Assembly: GCA_018821685.1 (NCBI GenBank)
Contig: JAHJLO010000070.1
Coordinates: 1-13,336 of the forward strand
DNA length: 13,336 nucleotides
Source: Patescibacteria group bacterium
GTDB lineage: Bacteria; Patescibacteriota; Minisyncoccia; Phycocordibacterales; UBA12079
Direction of reading: 5' to 3'
The notes under the pieces were generated by a model, which worked only from the letters and a program-made list of their open reading frames with translations, searched no databases and was not told where the DNA came from. A program made the translations under genes and the position numbers. Each line of letters starts with the position of its first letter. The stretch's first letter is position 1. Positions 1 through 7,961 of the stretch are shown in pieces.

Positions 1-2
1 AA

Positions 3-104
3 CAAAAACATTTTTATAACATCAGAAAAGATTTAGAAAAAAATAGAATAATTTTTGAATTAAATGAATTAAAATTTATTCATTCAAATGATATCCCTTT
101 TTAA
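3..104 (+). CDS. 3' end of an unidentified upstream gene (partial)
   Basis: A reading frame open from the left edge ends in TAA at 102-104 and gives about 33 residues (QKHFYNIRKDLEKN... ending HSNDIPF). It is rich in Lys, Asn, Ile and Phe, like the neighbouring coding sequence. The first possible hsdS start (88) overlaps it by 17 bases, a common arrangement inside an operon. The tail is too short to identify. In a type I restriction locus it could belong to hsdM or to an accessory gene, but nothing in the residues says which. It could also be chance, since a frame of this length is not rare in AT-rich DNA. Confidence 0.35.
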   Translation, partial: QKHFYNIRKDLEKNRIIFELNELKFIHSNDIPF

Positions 105-1293
105 AAATTGTATGATAAATTTATTAGAAAAAATAAATAAAGAAAAAAGAGGAACCTTTAAATTAGGTGACTTGGTTTTTATAAACAAAAAAAATATCAG
201 TAAGGATTTTTCTCATGACAAGATTGAATACATTGATACATCTTCTGTAACAAATAATAAATTTGAAAAACCAAGTATTTTGGATATTAAAGATTTACCT
301 AGTAGGGCTAAAAGACTTGTTGAAGATGGCGATACTATTATTTCAACAGTAAGACCTAGCCAAAAACATTTTGGATATATTTCTAACCCAAAGCCAAATA
401 CTGTTGTATCAACAGGTTTTGCTGTTTTAACACCTAAAAATATTGATCCTTATTTTCTATATTTATATTTAACCAAAGATGAAATAACTAGAACATTGAA
501 TGGTATTGCAGAAGCAACAACAACTACTTTTCCCGCATTTAGACCAGATGTTTTAGAAGATATGGAAGTTATTATACCAGATTTACCTATTCAAGAAAAA
601 ATTACCGAGATACTTTCTGCTTATGACAAAAAAATTGAAAACAACAACAAGATAATCCAAACATTAGAAAAAATTGGGGAAACTATTTTCAAAGAGTGGT
701 TTGTTGATTTTAAATTCCCTAGTTTTGAAAAAACAAAGTTTGTAAATAGTGAAATTGGAAGAATCCCCGAGGGGTGGGATGTAAAAAATCTAGATGATGT
801 ATCTGATATATTGTTTGGTTTTAATTTTAAGGCAAGTTTATTTAAAGAAAATGGCGATGGTGTACCGGTGGTACGTATTAGAGATGTATTGTTAGGGTAT
901 ACAAAAACTTTTTCATTAGAAAGTGTTGATGAAAAGTATCTCATCAAGCCAAAAGATTTGGTTATTGGAATGGATGGTACATTTCACACAAGAATTTGGT
1001 TTAAAGACGGCCAATATTTAAATCAAAGAGTTTCTAGAATTCGATCGAAAATACCGATGGCTTTTTTATATCAGTCTATAAAGAAAAAATTAGATTTTTT
1101 ACAAAGAACTATTGTTGGGGCTACTGTTGCTCATTTATCAAATGGCGATATTAGAAATTTTAAGATTATTGTTCCTAAAGATGAAAAGTTGCTGAATATC
1201 TTTTTAAATTTTACAGAAAAAACAGTAGTTCTCGAAAAAGAAAATATTTTATTAGAAGAAACAAGAAACACCTTATTAGCTAAATTAATTTAA
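88..1293 (+). CDS. hsdS: Type I restriction-modification specificity subunit HsdS
   Basis: This is the DNA-recognition subunit of a type I restriction-modification complex; it binds HsdM and HsdR and sets the target sequence. The 401 residues have the two-repeat HsdS layout. A first target-recognition domain lies at about 25-165 (LGDLVFINKK start, PDLPIQEKI end). The central conserved helix at 168-212 contains IQEKITEILSAYDKKIENNN and then IFKEWFVDFKFP. A second recognition domain follows from PEGWDVKNLDDV (about 227) to 370, then a C-terminal helix. The length is normal. The start at 88 overlaps the upstream frame; ATG at 112 is an alternative that skips eight residues, and neither has a clear Shine-Dalgarno. 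The next gene begins four bases after the stop. The family call is firm; the recognised sequence cannot be read from the protein. Confidence 0.93.
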   Translation: MISLFKNCMINLLEKINKEKRGTFKLGDLVFINKKNISKDFSHDKIEYIDTSSVTNNKFEKPSILDIKDLPSRAKRLVEDGDTIISTVRPSQKHFGYISNPKPNTVVSTGFAVLTPKNIDPYFLYLYLTKDEITRTLNGIAEATTTTFPAFRPDVLEDMEVIIPDLPIQEKITEILSAYDKKIENNNKIIQTLEKIGETIFKEWFVDFKFPSFEKTKFVNSEIGRIPEGWDVKNLDDVSDILFGFNFKASLFKENGDGVPVVRIRDVLLGYTKTFSLESVDEKYLIKPKDLVIGMDGTFHTRIWFKDGQYLNQRVSRIRSKIPMAFLYQSIKKKLDFLQRTIVGATVAHLSNGDIRNFKIIVPKDEKLLNIFLNFTEKTVVLEKENILLEETRNTLLAKLI

Positions 1294-1297
1294 AGTT

Positions 1298-2164
1298 ATG
1301 AATAAAAAAGAATTAACACAAAAATTGATGGATATAGATGAAAATCTTAAAGCATTTGGTAATTTGGATACTTTGATACAAGATGTCTCATCCAAGAAAC
1401 AAATTATGGATACTTTGATTGCACAATTACAAGCCCAAAAAGTAAATATAGATGCTATCCCTGTTAAAAAACAAGAAATTGATAATCTAATGGTGGAAAT
1501 AAAATCTCTAAAAGAGAGCATCGTTGAGCAACAAAATTTAACAGAAGAAGCTAAAACTACAATCGATACACTTAAAGATGAAACTGAAAAAATACATGAT
1601 CTTTCCTTGGATCAATTAGGTGTTATTTCAAATGAAAAATTGTCTAATTCTTTTGATAAGGTTAAAAATGATCTCAGAGATGATAATAAAAAATGGTTTA
1701 GGTGGTTGTTTGGGACAAGCGTTGTTTTACTTTTAGCAGTTATAGGGGTGGTTATTTGGCAAGTAGAACAAAGGGACACAATTTTTGAGATAAGTTTCTT
1801 AGTTAAGTTAGCTTTAACTTCTCCTATAATATTTTTTGAGTTTTTTGTAAACCGTGAATACTCTCGTTCAAAAAAACTTATTGAAGAATATGAATTTAAA
1901 GCTTCTATAGCGCGCTCATTTGAGGCATATAAAGAGATAATTGAAGATTTGTTTGCAGATCAGCCGGGGGTTGAGTATCAGACAAAATTGAATTTTATTT
2001 TGGAATCTATAGGGCAACTTTATTCATCACCAATGAAAAATATAAAAGATAATAATATCAAAGGTGATAACTTTGAAAAAAAGATGATGCCTATTATGTC
2101 AGATATAAAAAATATTATTTCTGATGCAGTAGGGGTTCTTCCAAAGAATAAAATAAACTTATGA
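1298..2164 (+). CDS. Coiled-coil two-pass membrane protein embedded in the hsd operon, function unknown
   Basis: I do not recognise this 288-residue protein. The N-terminal part (about 25-105) is highly charged, with Leu/Ile spacing typical of a coiled coil. Residues 136-156 (FRWLFGTSVVLLLAVIGVVI) form a clear hydrophobic segment. A second one at about 164-184 (EISFLVKLALTSPIIFFEFF) makes a hairpin in the membrane. A soluble helical tail follows (EEYEFKASIARSFEAYKE, then ESIGQLYSS). No signal peptide or catalytic motif is visible. It starts four bases after hsdS, and its stop overlaps the hsdR start as ATGA, so it is almost certainly co-translated with the restriction subunits. Type I loci often carry extra genes between hsdS and hsdR; a membrane sensor, an accessory defence effector or a complex-tethering protein are all possible. 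The function is inference only. Confidence 0.8.
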   Translation: MNKKELTQKLMDIDENLKAFGNLDTLIQDVSSKKQIMDTLIAQLQAQKVNIDAIPVKKQEIDNLMVEIKSLKESIVEQQNLTEEAKTTIDTLKDETEKIHDLSLDQLGVISNEKLSNSFDKVKNDLRDDNKKWFRWLFGTSVVLLLAVIGVVIWQVEQRDTIFEISFLVKLALTSPIIFFEFFVNREYSRSKKLIEEYEFKASIARSFEAYKEIIEDLFADQPGVEYQTKLNFILESIGQLYSSPMKNIKDNNIKGDNFEKKMMPIMSDIKNIISDAVGVLPKNKINL

Positions 2165-5100
2165 AAAACTTTAACGAAAACAATTTAACAGAGCAATCAC
2201 TAATAGAATGGCTACAAGCCGAGGGTTATGAGTATGTTTATGGTCCAGAAATAAACCCCGGACAACCTAATGCAGAACGTGAGGATTTTTGTGATGTTGT
2301 ACTAAAAAATCGCCTTTTAGGATCTATAAAAAGACTAAACCCGCAACTTCCTCAAGAGCAAGTTGAACAAGTTGCGAAAGAACTTTTTGATTTTCACAGC
2401 CCAGACCCTATTTTGGGGAATAAAGAAATCTATGAATTTATAACAAACGGAATAAAGAAAACTTGGCGAACAGAATCAGGAGAAGAAAAAACAGAGATTG
2501 TAAAAATTATTGATTTTATTAATCCTGAATCAAATGATTTTAGGGTTGTTAATCAATTTACAGTTAAAGGAAAAGAAAAAGTCGCCAGATTTGATTTAGT
2601 TGTTTTTGTAAATGGTTTACCTCTTGGTTTGTTTGAATTAAAAAGCCCCGTGAGAGAATCTGCTAATATAGGAGAGGCCTATAGACAAATTGAAGGTTAC
2701 AAAAAAGAGATTCCAAAAATATTTTTCTATAATCAAGTGATTGGTCTATCTGACTTAATCAAATCTCGCCATGGAACCATTTCGGCATCATGGGAGCGGT
2801 ATGGAACATGGAAAGGTATTGAGTCTGAAATAATAGAAGAAAACGGAATGCAAGAATTAGAGATTCTTGCCAAAGGGCTTTTTAACAAAAAGAGATTTAT
2901 TGATACTATACAAAACTTTGTTGTATTTGAGGCTGACGGAAACGGCGAGGCTGTAACATACACAAAGAAGATGGCAATGTATCATCAATATTATGGGGTT
3001 AATAAAACTGTAGAAAGCACAAAAAAAGCATTGGCTGGTGAGCAAGATAGAAAGATTGGTGTTTTTTGGCATACACAAGGATCTGGAAAATCTTTATCGA
3101 TGGTTTTTTATGTGAATAAAGTTAAAAGACTTGAAGAATTAAAAAGTCCTGCTTATGTGTTTCTTACTGACAGAGATGATTTGGATAACCAGCTTTATAA
3201 AACTTTTAGCAGGTCAGGATATTCTACTTTGGCGAAAAGGGCAGAGAGTATAAAAGATTTGAAAGAGAAATTATCAAAAATTGGAAGTGAACTTATCTTT
3301 ACAACAGTTCAAAAATTTCAAGAAGACCCAGACCTTCAAGAAGTTTTAAATGATAGAGAAAATATAATTGTCATCGCTGATGAAGCTCATCGAACACAAT
3401 ATAGTGCACTCGCGGGTAATGTTCGCAAAGCTTTGCCGAAAGCTAGTTTTTTGGGTGTGACAGGAACCCCTATTTCACAAAAGGATAGAGACACCCTTAG
3501 TGTTTTTGGGGAAGTTGTGAGTAGCTATAAAATTAGCCAAGCCGTAAAAGATGGAGCAACAGTTCCAATCTATTACGAAGGAAGGCTTATTCCGCTTCAC
3601 TTATCTGATAAATTTGTTGATAGCAAATTAGACGAAATTCTAGGTGAAGCTGTTTTTGATGAAAAAGCTCGAGCAACAAAAGAAATTGCTGTCCTCGAAG
3701 AAGTTGTTGGGGCACAAGGAAGAATTGAAAAAATAGCTAAAGATATAGTGGATCATTTTAATAAAAGACCAATTCAAGGAAAAGCCATGATTGTGACCAT
3801 GAGTCGTAGGATCGCCGTAGCTATATATGAAGAAATACAAAGAATAGAGAATTCTCCAGAGTGTGCTGTCATTATATCAGGTAGTGATGAATTTGCAGAT
3901 AAAATTCAAAAAGAAAGAGATCCTAAAAAACTGGAAAAACAATTTAAACGAATCGATAGTTCTCTTAAAATTGCGATTGTATGTGATATGTGGCTTACTG
4001 GTTTTGATGTGCCTAGCTTGCATACAATGTATTTAGACAAGCCATTAAAAAATCACGGTTTAATGCAGGCTATCGCACGTGTAAACAGAGTGTTTAAAGA
4101 TAAACCTGGAGGTTTGATTGTTGATTATATCGGAATAGCAGACAATCTTAAAAACGCTTTAGCAATATATGATTCAGACCTCAGAAAAGAAGCAATGATT
4201 CCAATTGATGATGTGGAAGAGGAGATGATTAAGATACACCAAAAGACATTAGAATTTTTTGGTGAGGTAGATTTTTCTGGGTGGAAAACCAAAAAAGGTA
4301 TCGAGCTTTCAGATATTTTGAATTTGTCTGTGAATGAGGTTATTTCAAAGGACGGGCTACTTTCTGATGATAAAAAAATGGAATATATAAGTACCGTTTC
4401 TAAATTATCTAAATTGCACGCACTTGCAATGCCGAGAGAAAAAGCAATGAGTATCTTTAATGATGTTCAGTTTTTTCAAGCAATAAAAGAAGCCATAAAT
4501 AAACAGACAATGATTCCTAAAGCGGTATTCCCCAAAGAAACGGAAAGTGCTATTAGAGATCTTTTGAGTGATTCGGTTCAAGCAGAATCAGTCATTGATT
4601 TGTTTTCAAACGAAGAAGGGGAGGGGAAAAGTATTTCTATTTTTGACGAAAGGTTTGCTGATGAGATTAAAAAAACTAAGTTTAAAAACTTAGCGATAGA
4701 TATGATGAGAAAACTTCTTGATCAAGAAATTACTGCACGCCAAAGAGTGAACAAAGCTCGTTATGAAACAATGTTAACTCTTATCACTGAACTTATCGAA
4801 AAATATGAAAATAACATTATTAATTCTGCAGAAATAATTAAACGTTTGCTTGAGATTGCCGATGAAATAAAACAACTTGATATTGAAAGTAAAGAACTTG
4901 GTTTATCAGAAGAGGAGGTTGCTTTTTATGATTCATTATCCAAAGACCCGACCCTTAAAGATGCTGGTATTGATATAAAAGAATTTACAAAAGAGCTAAT
5001 AAAAAGAATCCGTAGAGACCTAACTATTGATTGGACTAATAATGAAACTATCAAAGCTCGAATAAGACAAAATGTGCGTCTATTGCTATTACAAAAAGGA

Positions 5101-5190
5101 ATTGTAGAAGAAATGCAAACAAAAAGATTGATTGAATCAATCTATCAAGAAACCGCTAGGGTTTATGGTGATTACGTTTTGGCGATATAA
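2161..5190 (+). CDS. hsdR: Type I restriction enzyme R subunit HsdR
   Basis: This is the motor and nuclease subunit of the type I complex, which translocates DNA using ATP and cleaves it away from the recognition site. The 1009 residues are full length. The N-terminal PD-(D/E)xK nuclease shows D145 (RFDLVVFV) and the E159-L-K161 pair (GLFELKSP). The helicase core follows: Walker A HTQGSGKS (304-311), DEAH box (407-410), TGTP (434-437), the CDMWLTGFDVPSLHTMYLDKP stretch (about 609-628) and motif VI QAIARVNR (636-643). The C-terminal third is helical, as in EcoR124-like HsdR, where it contacts the rest of the complex. ATG overlaps the stop of the preceding membrane-protein gene by four bases. 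A perfect hairpin follows the TAA stop. All visible catalytic motifs are intact, so the enzyme looks functional provided hsdM lies upstream. Confidence 0.96.
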   Translation: MKNFNENNLTEQSLIEWLQAEGYEYVYGPEINPGQPNAEREDFCDVVLKNRLLGSIKRLNPQLPQEQVEQVAKELFDFHSPDPILGNKEIYEFITNGIKKTWRTESGEEKTEIVKIIDFINPESNDFRVVNQFTVKGKEKVARFDLVVFVNGLPLGLFELKSPVRESANIGEAYRQIEGYKKEIPKIFFYNQVIGLSDLIKSRHGTISASWERYGTWKGIESEIIEENGMQELEILAKGLFNKKRFIDTIQNFVVFEADGNGEAVTYTKKMAMYHQYYGVNKTVESTKKALAGEQDRKIGVFWHTQGSGKSLSMVFYVNKVKRLEELKSPAYVFLTDRDDLDNQLYKTFSRSGYSTLAKRAESIKDLKEKLSKIGSELIFTTVQKFQEDPDLQEVLNDRENIIVIADEAHRTQYSALAGNVRKALPKASFLGVTGTPISQKDRDTLSVFGEVVSSYKISQAVKDGATVPIYYEGRLIPLHLSDKFVDSKLDEILGEAVFDEKARATKEIAVLEEVVGAQGRIEKIAKDIVDHFNKRPIQGKAMIVTMSRRIAVAIYEEIQRIENSPECAVIISGSDEFADKIQKERDPKKLEKQFKRIDSSLKIAIVCDMWLTGFDVPSLHTMYLDKPLKNHGLMQAIARVNRVFKDKPGGLIVDYIGIADNLKNALAIYDSDLRKEAMIPIDDVEEEMIKIHQKTLEFFGEVDFSGWKTKKGIELSDILNLSVNEVISKDGLLSDDKKMEYISTVSKLSKLHALAMPREKAMSIFNDVQFFQAIKEAINKQTMIPKAVFPKETESAIRDLLSDSVQAESVIDLFSNEEGEGKSISIFDERFADEIKKTKFKNLAIDMMRKLLDQEITARQRVNKARYETMLTLITELIEKYENNIINSAEIIKRLLEIADEIKQLDIESKELGLSEEEVAFYDSLSKDPTLKDAGIDIKEFTKELIKRIRRDLTIDWTNNETIKARIRQNVRLLLLQKGIVEEMQTKRLIESIYQETARVYGDYVLAI

Positions 5191-5195
5191 AAATT

Positions 5196-5234
5196 AACAA
5201 AAAATAGCCACACTAAAAGTGGCTATTTTTTGTT
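5196..5234. terminator. Rho-independent terminator after hsdR
   Basis: The arms AACAAAAAATAGCCAC (5196-5211) and GTGGCTATTTTTTGTT (5219-5234) are perfect 16-bp reverse complements around a 7-base loop. The A/T runs lie within the stem, so it can act in both directions. It starts five bases after the hsdR stop and closes the restriction operon. Confidence 0.85.
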
Positions 5235-5250
5235 GCTTGAACGAGCTTCC

Positions 5251-5264
5251 TCGTGCTAGCACGA
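5251..5264. repeat. Perfect 14-bp palindrome
   Basis: TCGTGCTAGCACGA reads the same on both strands. It lies between the hsdR terminator and the larger nested palindromic element, and may be part of that element. Confidence 0.6.
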
Positions 5265-5273
5265 TGTTGCGGA

Positions 5274-5415
5274 GAGGGAGGGATTCGACCTCCCAGTTCT
5301 AAGTGAAAATTTCGTTTTCGCTTCGCTCTAACTCATTTTCACTAAGAACTCGTAGGCTCGTCGCTCAAATTTTTTCTACGAAAAAATATATTCGCTCTTG
5401 TTCGAATCCCTCCTC
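5274..5415. repeat. Nested palindromic element with tRNA T-arm-like outer arms
   Basis: The outer arms are GGAGGGATTCGA (5277-5288) and its exact reverse complement TCGAATCCCTCC (5402-5413). An inner pair AGTTCTAAGTGAAAAT (5295-5310) / ATTTTCACTAAGAACT (5335-5350) matches in 15 of 16 positions. A third pair ATTTTTTC (5369-5376) / GAAAAAAT (5380-5387) has a 3-base loop. TCGCTC occurs three times (5323, 5361, 5392). The outer arms contain TTCGAATCCC, like the T-loop of a tRNA, but no acceptor stem or anticodon arm can be folded around them. It could be a short non-autonomous repeat element derived from a tRNA end, or a large structured RNA. No reading frame is seen in it. Confidence 0.6.
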
Positions 5416-5434
5416 ACAATTTTCCACAGGTTGC

Positions 5435-5468
5435 TAATATTAAATACCTCAGTCGGTATTTAATATTA
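5435..5468. repeat. Perfect 14-bp inverted repeat with 6-base centre
   Basis: TAATATTAAATACC (5435-5448) and GGTATTTAATATTA (5455-5468) are exact reverse complements around TCAGTC. Neither side is followed by a T-run, so it is not an obvious terminator. A symmetric site for a DNA-binding protein or a recombinase core are alternatives. It does not match the XerCD dif pattern I know. Confidence 0.55.
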
Positions 5469-5744
5469 TCAATGCGGGCCACTCGGGTTAAGTAATAGCC
5501 TCTCTAAGCCCCATAAGGCTATTCTGAGGGATTATTTGAGAACTATCTGATGTGTGTGGGTCATAAACTATAATATCCAAAATGAGACAAATGAGACACT
5601 TATTTGATTTTTTCTGACTGTCTCAAAATGTATTTTGGCGTGTAATAATGACGCATATTTTTATATTAACAATTCTAAGATTAGTTTGTTTCTTTATTTT
5701 CTGCATATTTGCTTAAAAAGAAATAATTTAACTATTATACATAA
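5469..5744. other. Gene-free stretch with small inverted and direct repeats
   Basis: No credible gene is seen here. AATAGCCT (5494-5501) pairs with AGGCTATT (5516-5523). AATGAGACA occurs twice in tandem (5581-5589, 5590-5598), and its TGAGACA part is inverted at 5619-5625 (TGTCTCA). This lies inside a further pair CCAAAAT (5577-5583) / ATTTTGG (5632-5638). The clustering around 5577-5638 could be an operator region or a folded RNA. I cannot tell which. Confidence 0.4.
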
Positions 5745-5774
5745 AAAGCTGGCTAAATTGAATTAGCCAGCTTT
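5745..5774. terminator. Terminator after the radical SAM gene
   Basis: AAAGCTGGCTAA (5745-5756) and TTAGCCAGCTTT (5763-5774) form a perfect 12-bp stem with a 6-base loop. On the - strand the right arm begins 24 bases after the radical SAM stop, and the stem is followed by a T-rich run. Confidence 0.8.
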
Positions 5775-5798
5775 ATAAAAACATAGTAGAGGTTAATA

Positions 5799-7130
5799 TC
5801 AGCAAGGAATAATAATTCCGTCGTCTTTTGTATCATCAGCTTCCACAAACACCCCTTTGTCGTATAACATAGATAAAAACTTGTGTGCGCTTGTATTTAA
5901 GGAGTATTTAGCAAAAACCTCGTTCAAAGTAAAAACTTCTTGGTCAATCAACTTTTTCACAAGGTAAGCTGAGTCGTTTGTGACAACCGCTATTTTTGAT
6001 TTGCCAGTAGTCATTACCGTTCCAAAATCTTCCTCTCTGAACCTAAGAAGTGGATTAATCCTCAATCTCAGGTTTTTGTCGATGAGTTCGATTTTGTTTT
6101 TATCACCAACAACAGGCTTAAAATCACAAGCCTCGGCAACATCAGGATCTAAAGATTTGATATCACCAAAGAATTGGCATGTCGCACGACAACCAGCACC
6201 ACAAACAGAAAGGTGTTGGCACTCTTTACACTTATCGGGCAACAACGAGCCGTCTCTCCATTTACCCAACCTTTTCCAAATTGATGTAATGGATTCAGAA
6301 ACAACATCACCATATTCCTTGTCATGCTGAACACAAGCCCTTAATTGACCATTAGAGCCAACAGCACAAAAAGTTTTACCTGCACTACAACTTCTACCTA
6401 AAAGAAAGCTTCCATATTTGTCCCAATCCTGCGACAAGCAAGACGGGTAGGCAGTTAAGGTATCGACATTCATACCAAACTCATCCTTTAAGTGAAGAAG
6501 TTGATCGAAGATAAGTAGGTTGTCGTCTTTTGTGATTTTGAGTCTTTCAAAAACGTCATCACCTAAAGATGGGCAAACCTTGGTTGATGTAAAACTTTTT
6601 ACCCCAATACTGTTTACGAACTTACCAGTTTCGTAAACACTACTAAGGTTTTGTTTCATTACAACCATATTTACCCCAACCGAAACACCGGCTTCTTGTA
6701 ATATTTTAATACCTCTCAACAGTCTTCCGTGTGAACCTTTTGAGTTGGTTAAGTGGTCATGCTCATCAGGATTGGAAGAAAGCATTGATGTTAAAACACT
6801 CGAATTGTTAACCTTAATTGCCTGAGCAATTTCGGGTGTGACTAAAGTCAAATTCGAATTTATTGAACATCTAATGCCAAAAGCCTTAGCCATTTCCAAA
6901 CCTTTGACCAAAAGATCTGGATAAATCATTGGCTCTCCGCCAGTAATTACCATTTGCATAACTTCGCTATTTCTAAGATTTTCCATAATCTTGGTTAAGC
7001 GATCTTCTGTTAAGGTTGTTTCATTAGAGTTTTCAGCTCTCCAATAATTGTAGCAATGAATACATTTATGATTACATCTCGAGGTTATCTCTAATTGGGC
7101 AGTTAGTGGTGATTTGAATTCACGATACAT
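5799..7130 (-). CDS. Radical SAM/SPASM RiPP maturase with C-terminal PqqD-like domain
   Basis: This is probably a cytoplasmic peptide-modifying enzyme that uses S-adenosylmethionine and iron-sulfur clusters. The 443 residues begin with the radical SAM motif CNHKCIHC (C19, C23, C26), followed by GGEP at 64-67 and the barrel to about 230. The SPASM part carries Cys 248, 255, 266, then 301, 304, 310, 314, 318 and 335 (CKECQHLSVCGAGC), enough for auxiliary clusters. Residues 358-430 (NPLLRFREEDFG... then KFLSMLYDKGVFVE) resemble PqqD, the domain that binds leader peptides. The gene has a strong Shine-Dalgarno (AAGGAG, 7138-7143). It is the last gene of a leftward group with a Cys-rich peptide and a HEXXH protein, so thioether formation on that peptide is my inference. 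The fold call is firm; the substrate and the PqqD-like call rest on neighbourhood and pattern. Confidence 0.88.
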   Translation of the reverse strand: MYREFKSPLTAQLEITSRCNHKCIHCYNYWRAENSNETTLTEDRLTKIMENLRNSEVMQMVITGGEPMIYPDLLVKGLEMAKAFGIRCSINSNLTLVTPEIAQAIKVNNSSVLTSMLSSNPDEHDHLTNSKGSHGRLLRGIKILQEAGVSVGVNMVVMKQNLSSVYETGKFVNSIGVKSFTSTKVCPSLGDDVFERLKITKDDNLLIFDQLLHLKDEFGMNVDTLTAYPSCLSQDWDKYGSFLLGRSCSAGKTFCAVGSNGQLRACVQHDKEYGDVVSESITSIWKRLGKWRDGSLLPDKCKECQHLSVCGAGCRATCQFFGDIKSLDPDVAEACDFKPVVGDKNKIELIDKNLRLRINPLLRFREEDFGTVMTTGKSKIAVVTNDSAYLVKKLIDQEVFTLNEVFAKYSLNTSAHKFLSMLYDKGVFVEADDTKDDGIIIPC

Positions 7131-7137
7131 AGTATAT

Positions 7138-7143
7138 CTCCTT
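7138..7143 (-). promoter_or_regulatory. Strong ribosome binding site of the radical SAM gene
   Basis: The - strand reads AAGGAGATATACT then ATG. This is a near-ideal Shine-Dalgarno at normal spacing and fixes the start at 7130. Most other genes in the window have none so clear. Confidence 0.8.
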
Positions 7144-7193
7144 GTTGTTTTATTATAAAAAGAACTTATTTGTTTTGTTTTTAGCCTCGCTAA

Positions 7194-7221
7194 ATACTAC
7201 ACAATTAGTACGTATAGTCAA
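7194..7221 (-). promoter_or_regulatory. Possible promoter for the radical SAM gene
   Basis: On the - strand, TTGACT (7221-7216) is followed after 16 bases by TAGTAT (7199-7194). The -35 is close to consensus and the -10 only fair. It sits just after the HEXXH gene, about 60-90 bases before the radical SAM start, so the maturase may have its own transcript. Confidence 0.3.
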
Positions 7222-7232
7222 ACTTTTTCATT

Positions 7233-7922
7233 TTATTTTTTAACGATTTCGCAAATATGATTTAAAATTTTACTTATATCTCTAGTTTCCAACCAAGTCT
7301 CTTTTACTTCTTCACGCAATTCTTGGTGTTGAGGGTATCCCATGTCTGGCTCAGGCAAAATATCACCTAACTCAATGTTTAGTAAAATAGTTAAAGATTC
7401 TTGCACATCCCAAAGTTGATTATCATTTAAATTAAAATCTTTTTTATATTTTTCTCTAAAATATTCAATAAAAAATCCGTGCATAATTTCATGCATAGCT
7501 ACTTTTATAAATTTTTTATCTATCTTATTAGGACAAGCAAACCACGGTTCATCTTCATTAAAATTAAAACCCCACCCTCCAGGAGATGTTGATAAAACAC
7601 CAAAAACAGACTCATAAGGAAATTTTTGTTTATGAATATCTTCCATTTTTTTAATATAAATGTCCTCGACTTCATCCCAAGATTTTTGATAAGAATTTAG
7701 AATTTCATTAATATTATCTTTATTTTCATCACTATAAAAATCAGCAGAGTATTTTTTGAACTCTTTCCACTGCTCTTGTATATCCTTAATATTCTCAAGA
7801 GAATTAAAGTAGCTAAGGTCTTTTTCACTAAATTTAAAACCCGTTTTATCACGCCAGTTCATTTGAATTAGGTGATTCCTGAAATCTATTTTCTTATCTA
7901 TTTTAAAAATTAATTTTTTCAT
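7233..7922 (-). CDS. HEXXH metalloprotease-like protein, candidate leader peptidase
   Basis: I do not recognise the family of this 229-residue protein. It has a zinc-metallopeptidase signature HEIMH at 144-148 inside a hydrophobic helix (KVAMHEIMHGFFIEYF). Glu175 (WDVQES), 27 residues after the second His, could be the third zinc ligand, as in gluzincins. The N-terminal 100 residues are charged, mostly helical and rich in Lys, Asp and Trp. There is no signal peptide or membrane segment, so it should act in the cytoplasm. It lies between the Cys-rich precursor (88 bases upstream) and the radical SAM gene (102 bases downstream), all leftward. Cleaving the precursor's leader is therefore a reasonable inference. 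An unrelated protease is the alternative. No clear Shine-Dalgarno precedes ATG 7922. Confidence 0.72.
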   Translation of the reverse strand: MKKLIFKIDKKIDFRNHLIQMNWRDKTGFKFSEKDLSYFNSLENIKDIQEQWKEFKKYSADFYSDENKDNINEILNSYQKSWDEVEDIYIKKMEDIHKQKFPYESVFGVLSTSPGGWGFNFNEDEPWFACPNKIDKKFIKVAMHEIMHGFFIEYFREKYKKDFNLNDNQLWDVQESLTILLNIELGDILPEPDMGYPQHQELREEVKETWLETRDISKILNHICEIVKK

Positions 7923-7961
7923 TTTTTATTGTTCTGTTCTATTTATCTTATTATAATACAA

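Noticed and set aside
5271..5415. A tRNA gene (Ser/Leu-like 3' end with TTCGAATCCC)
   Set aside because: Only the T-arm-like sequence is present; no matching acceptor stem, D-arm or anticodon arm folds on either strand, and one arm lacks a base of the usual T-loop.
5980..6330. A 116-residue rightward frame inside the radical SAM gene
   Set aside because: It is antisense to a clearly conserved enzyme with cluster cysteines and has no independent start signal.
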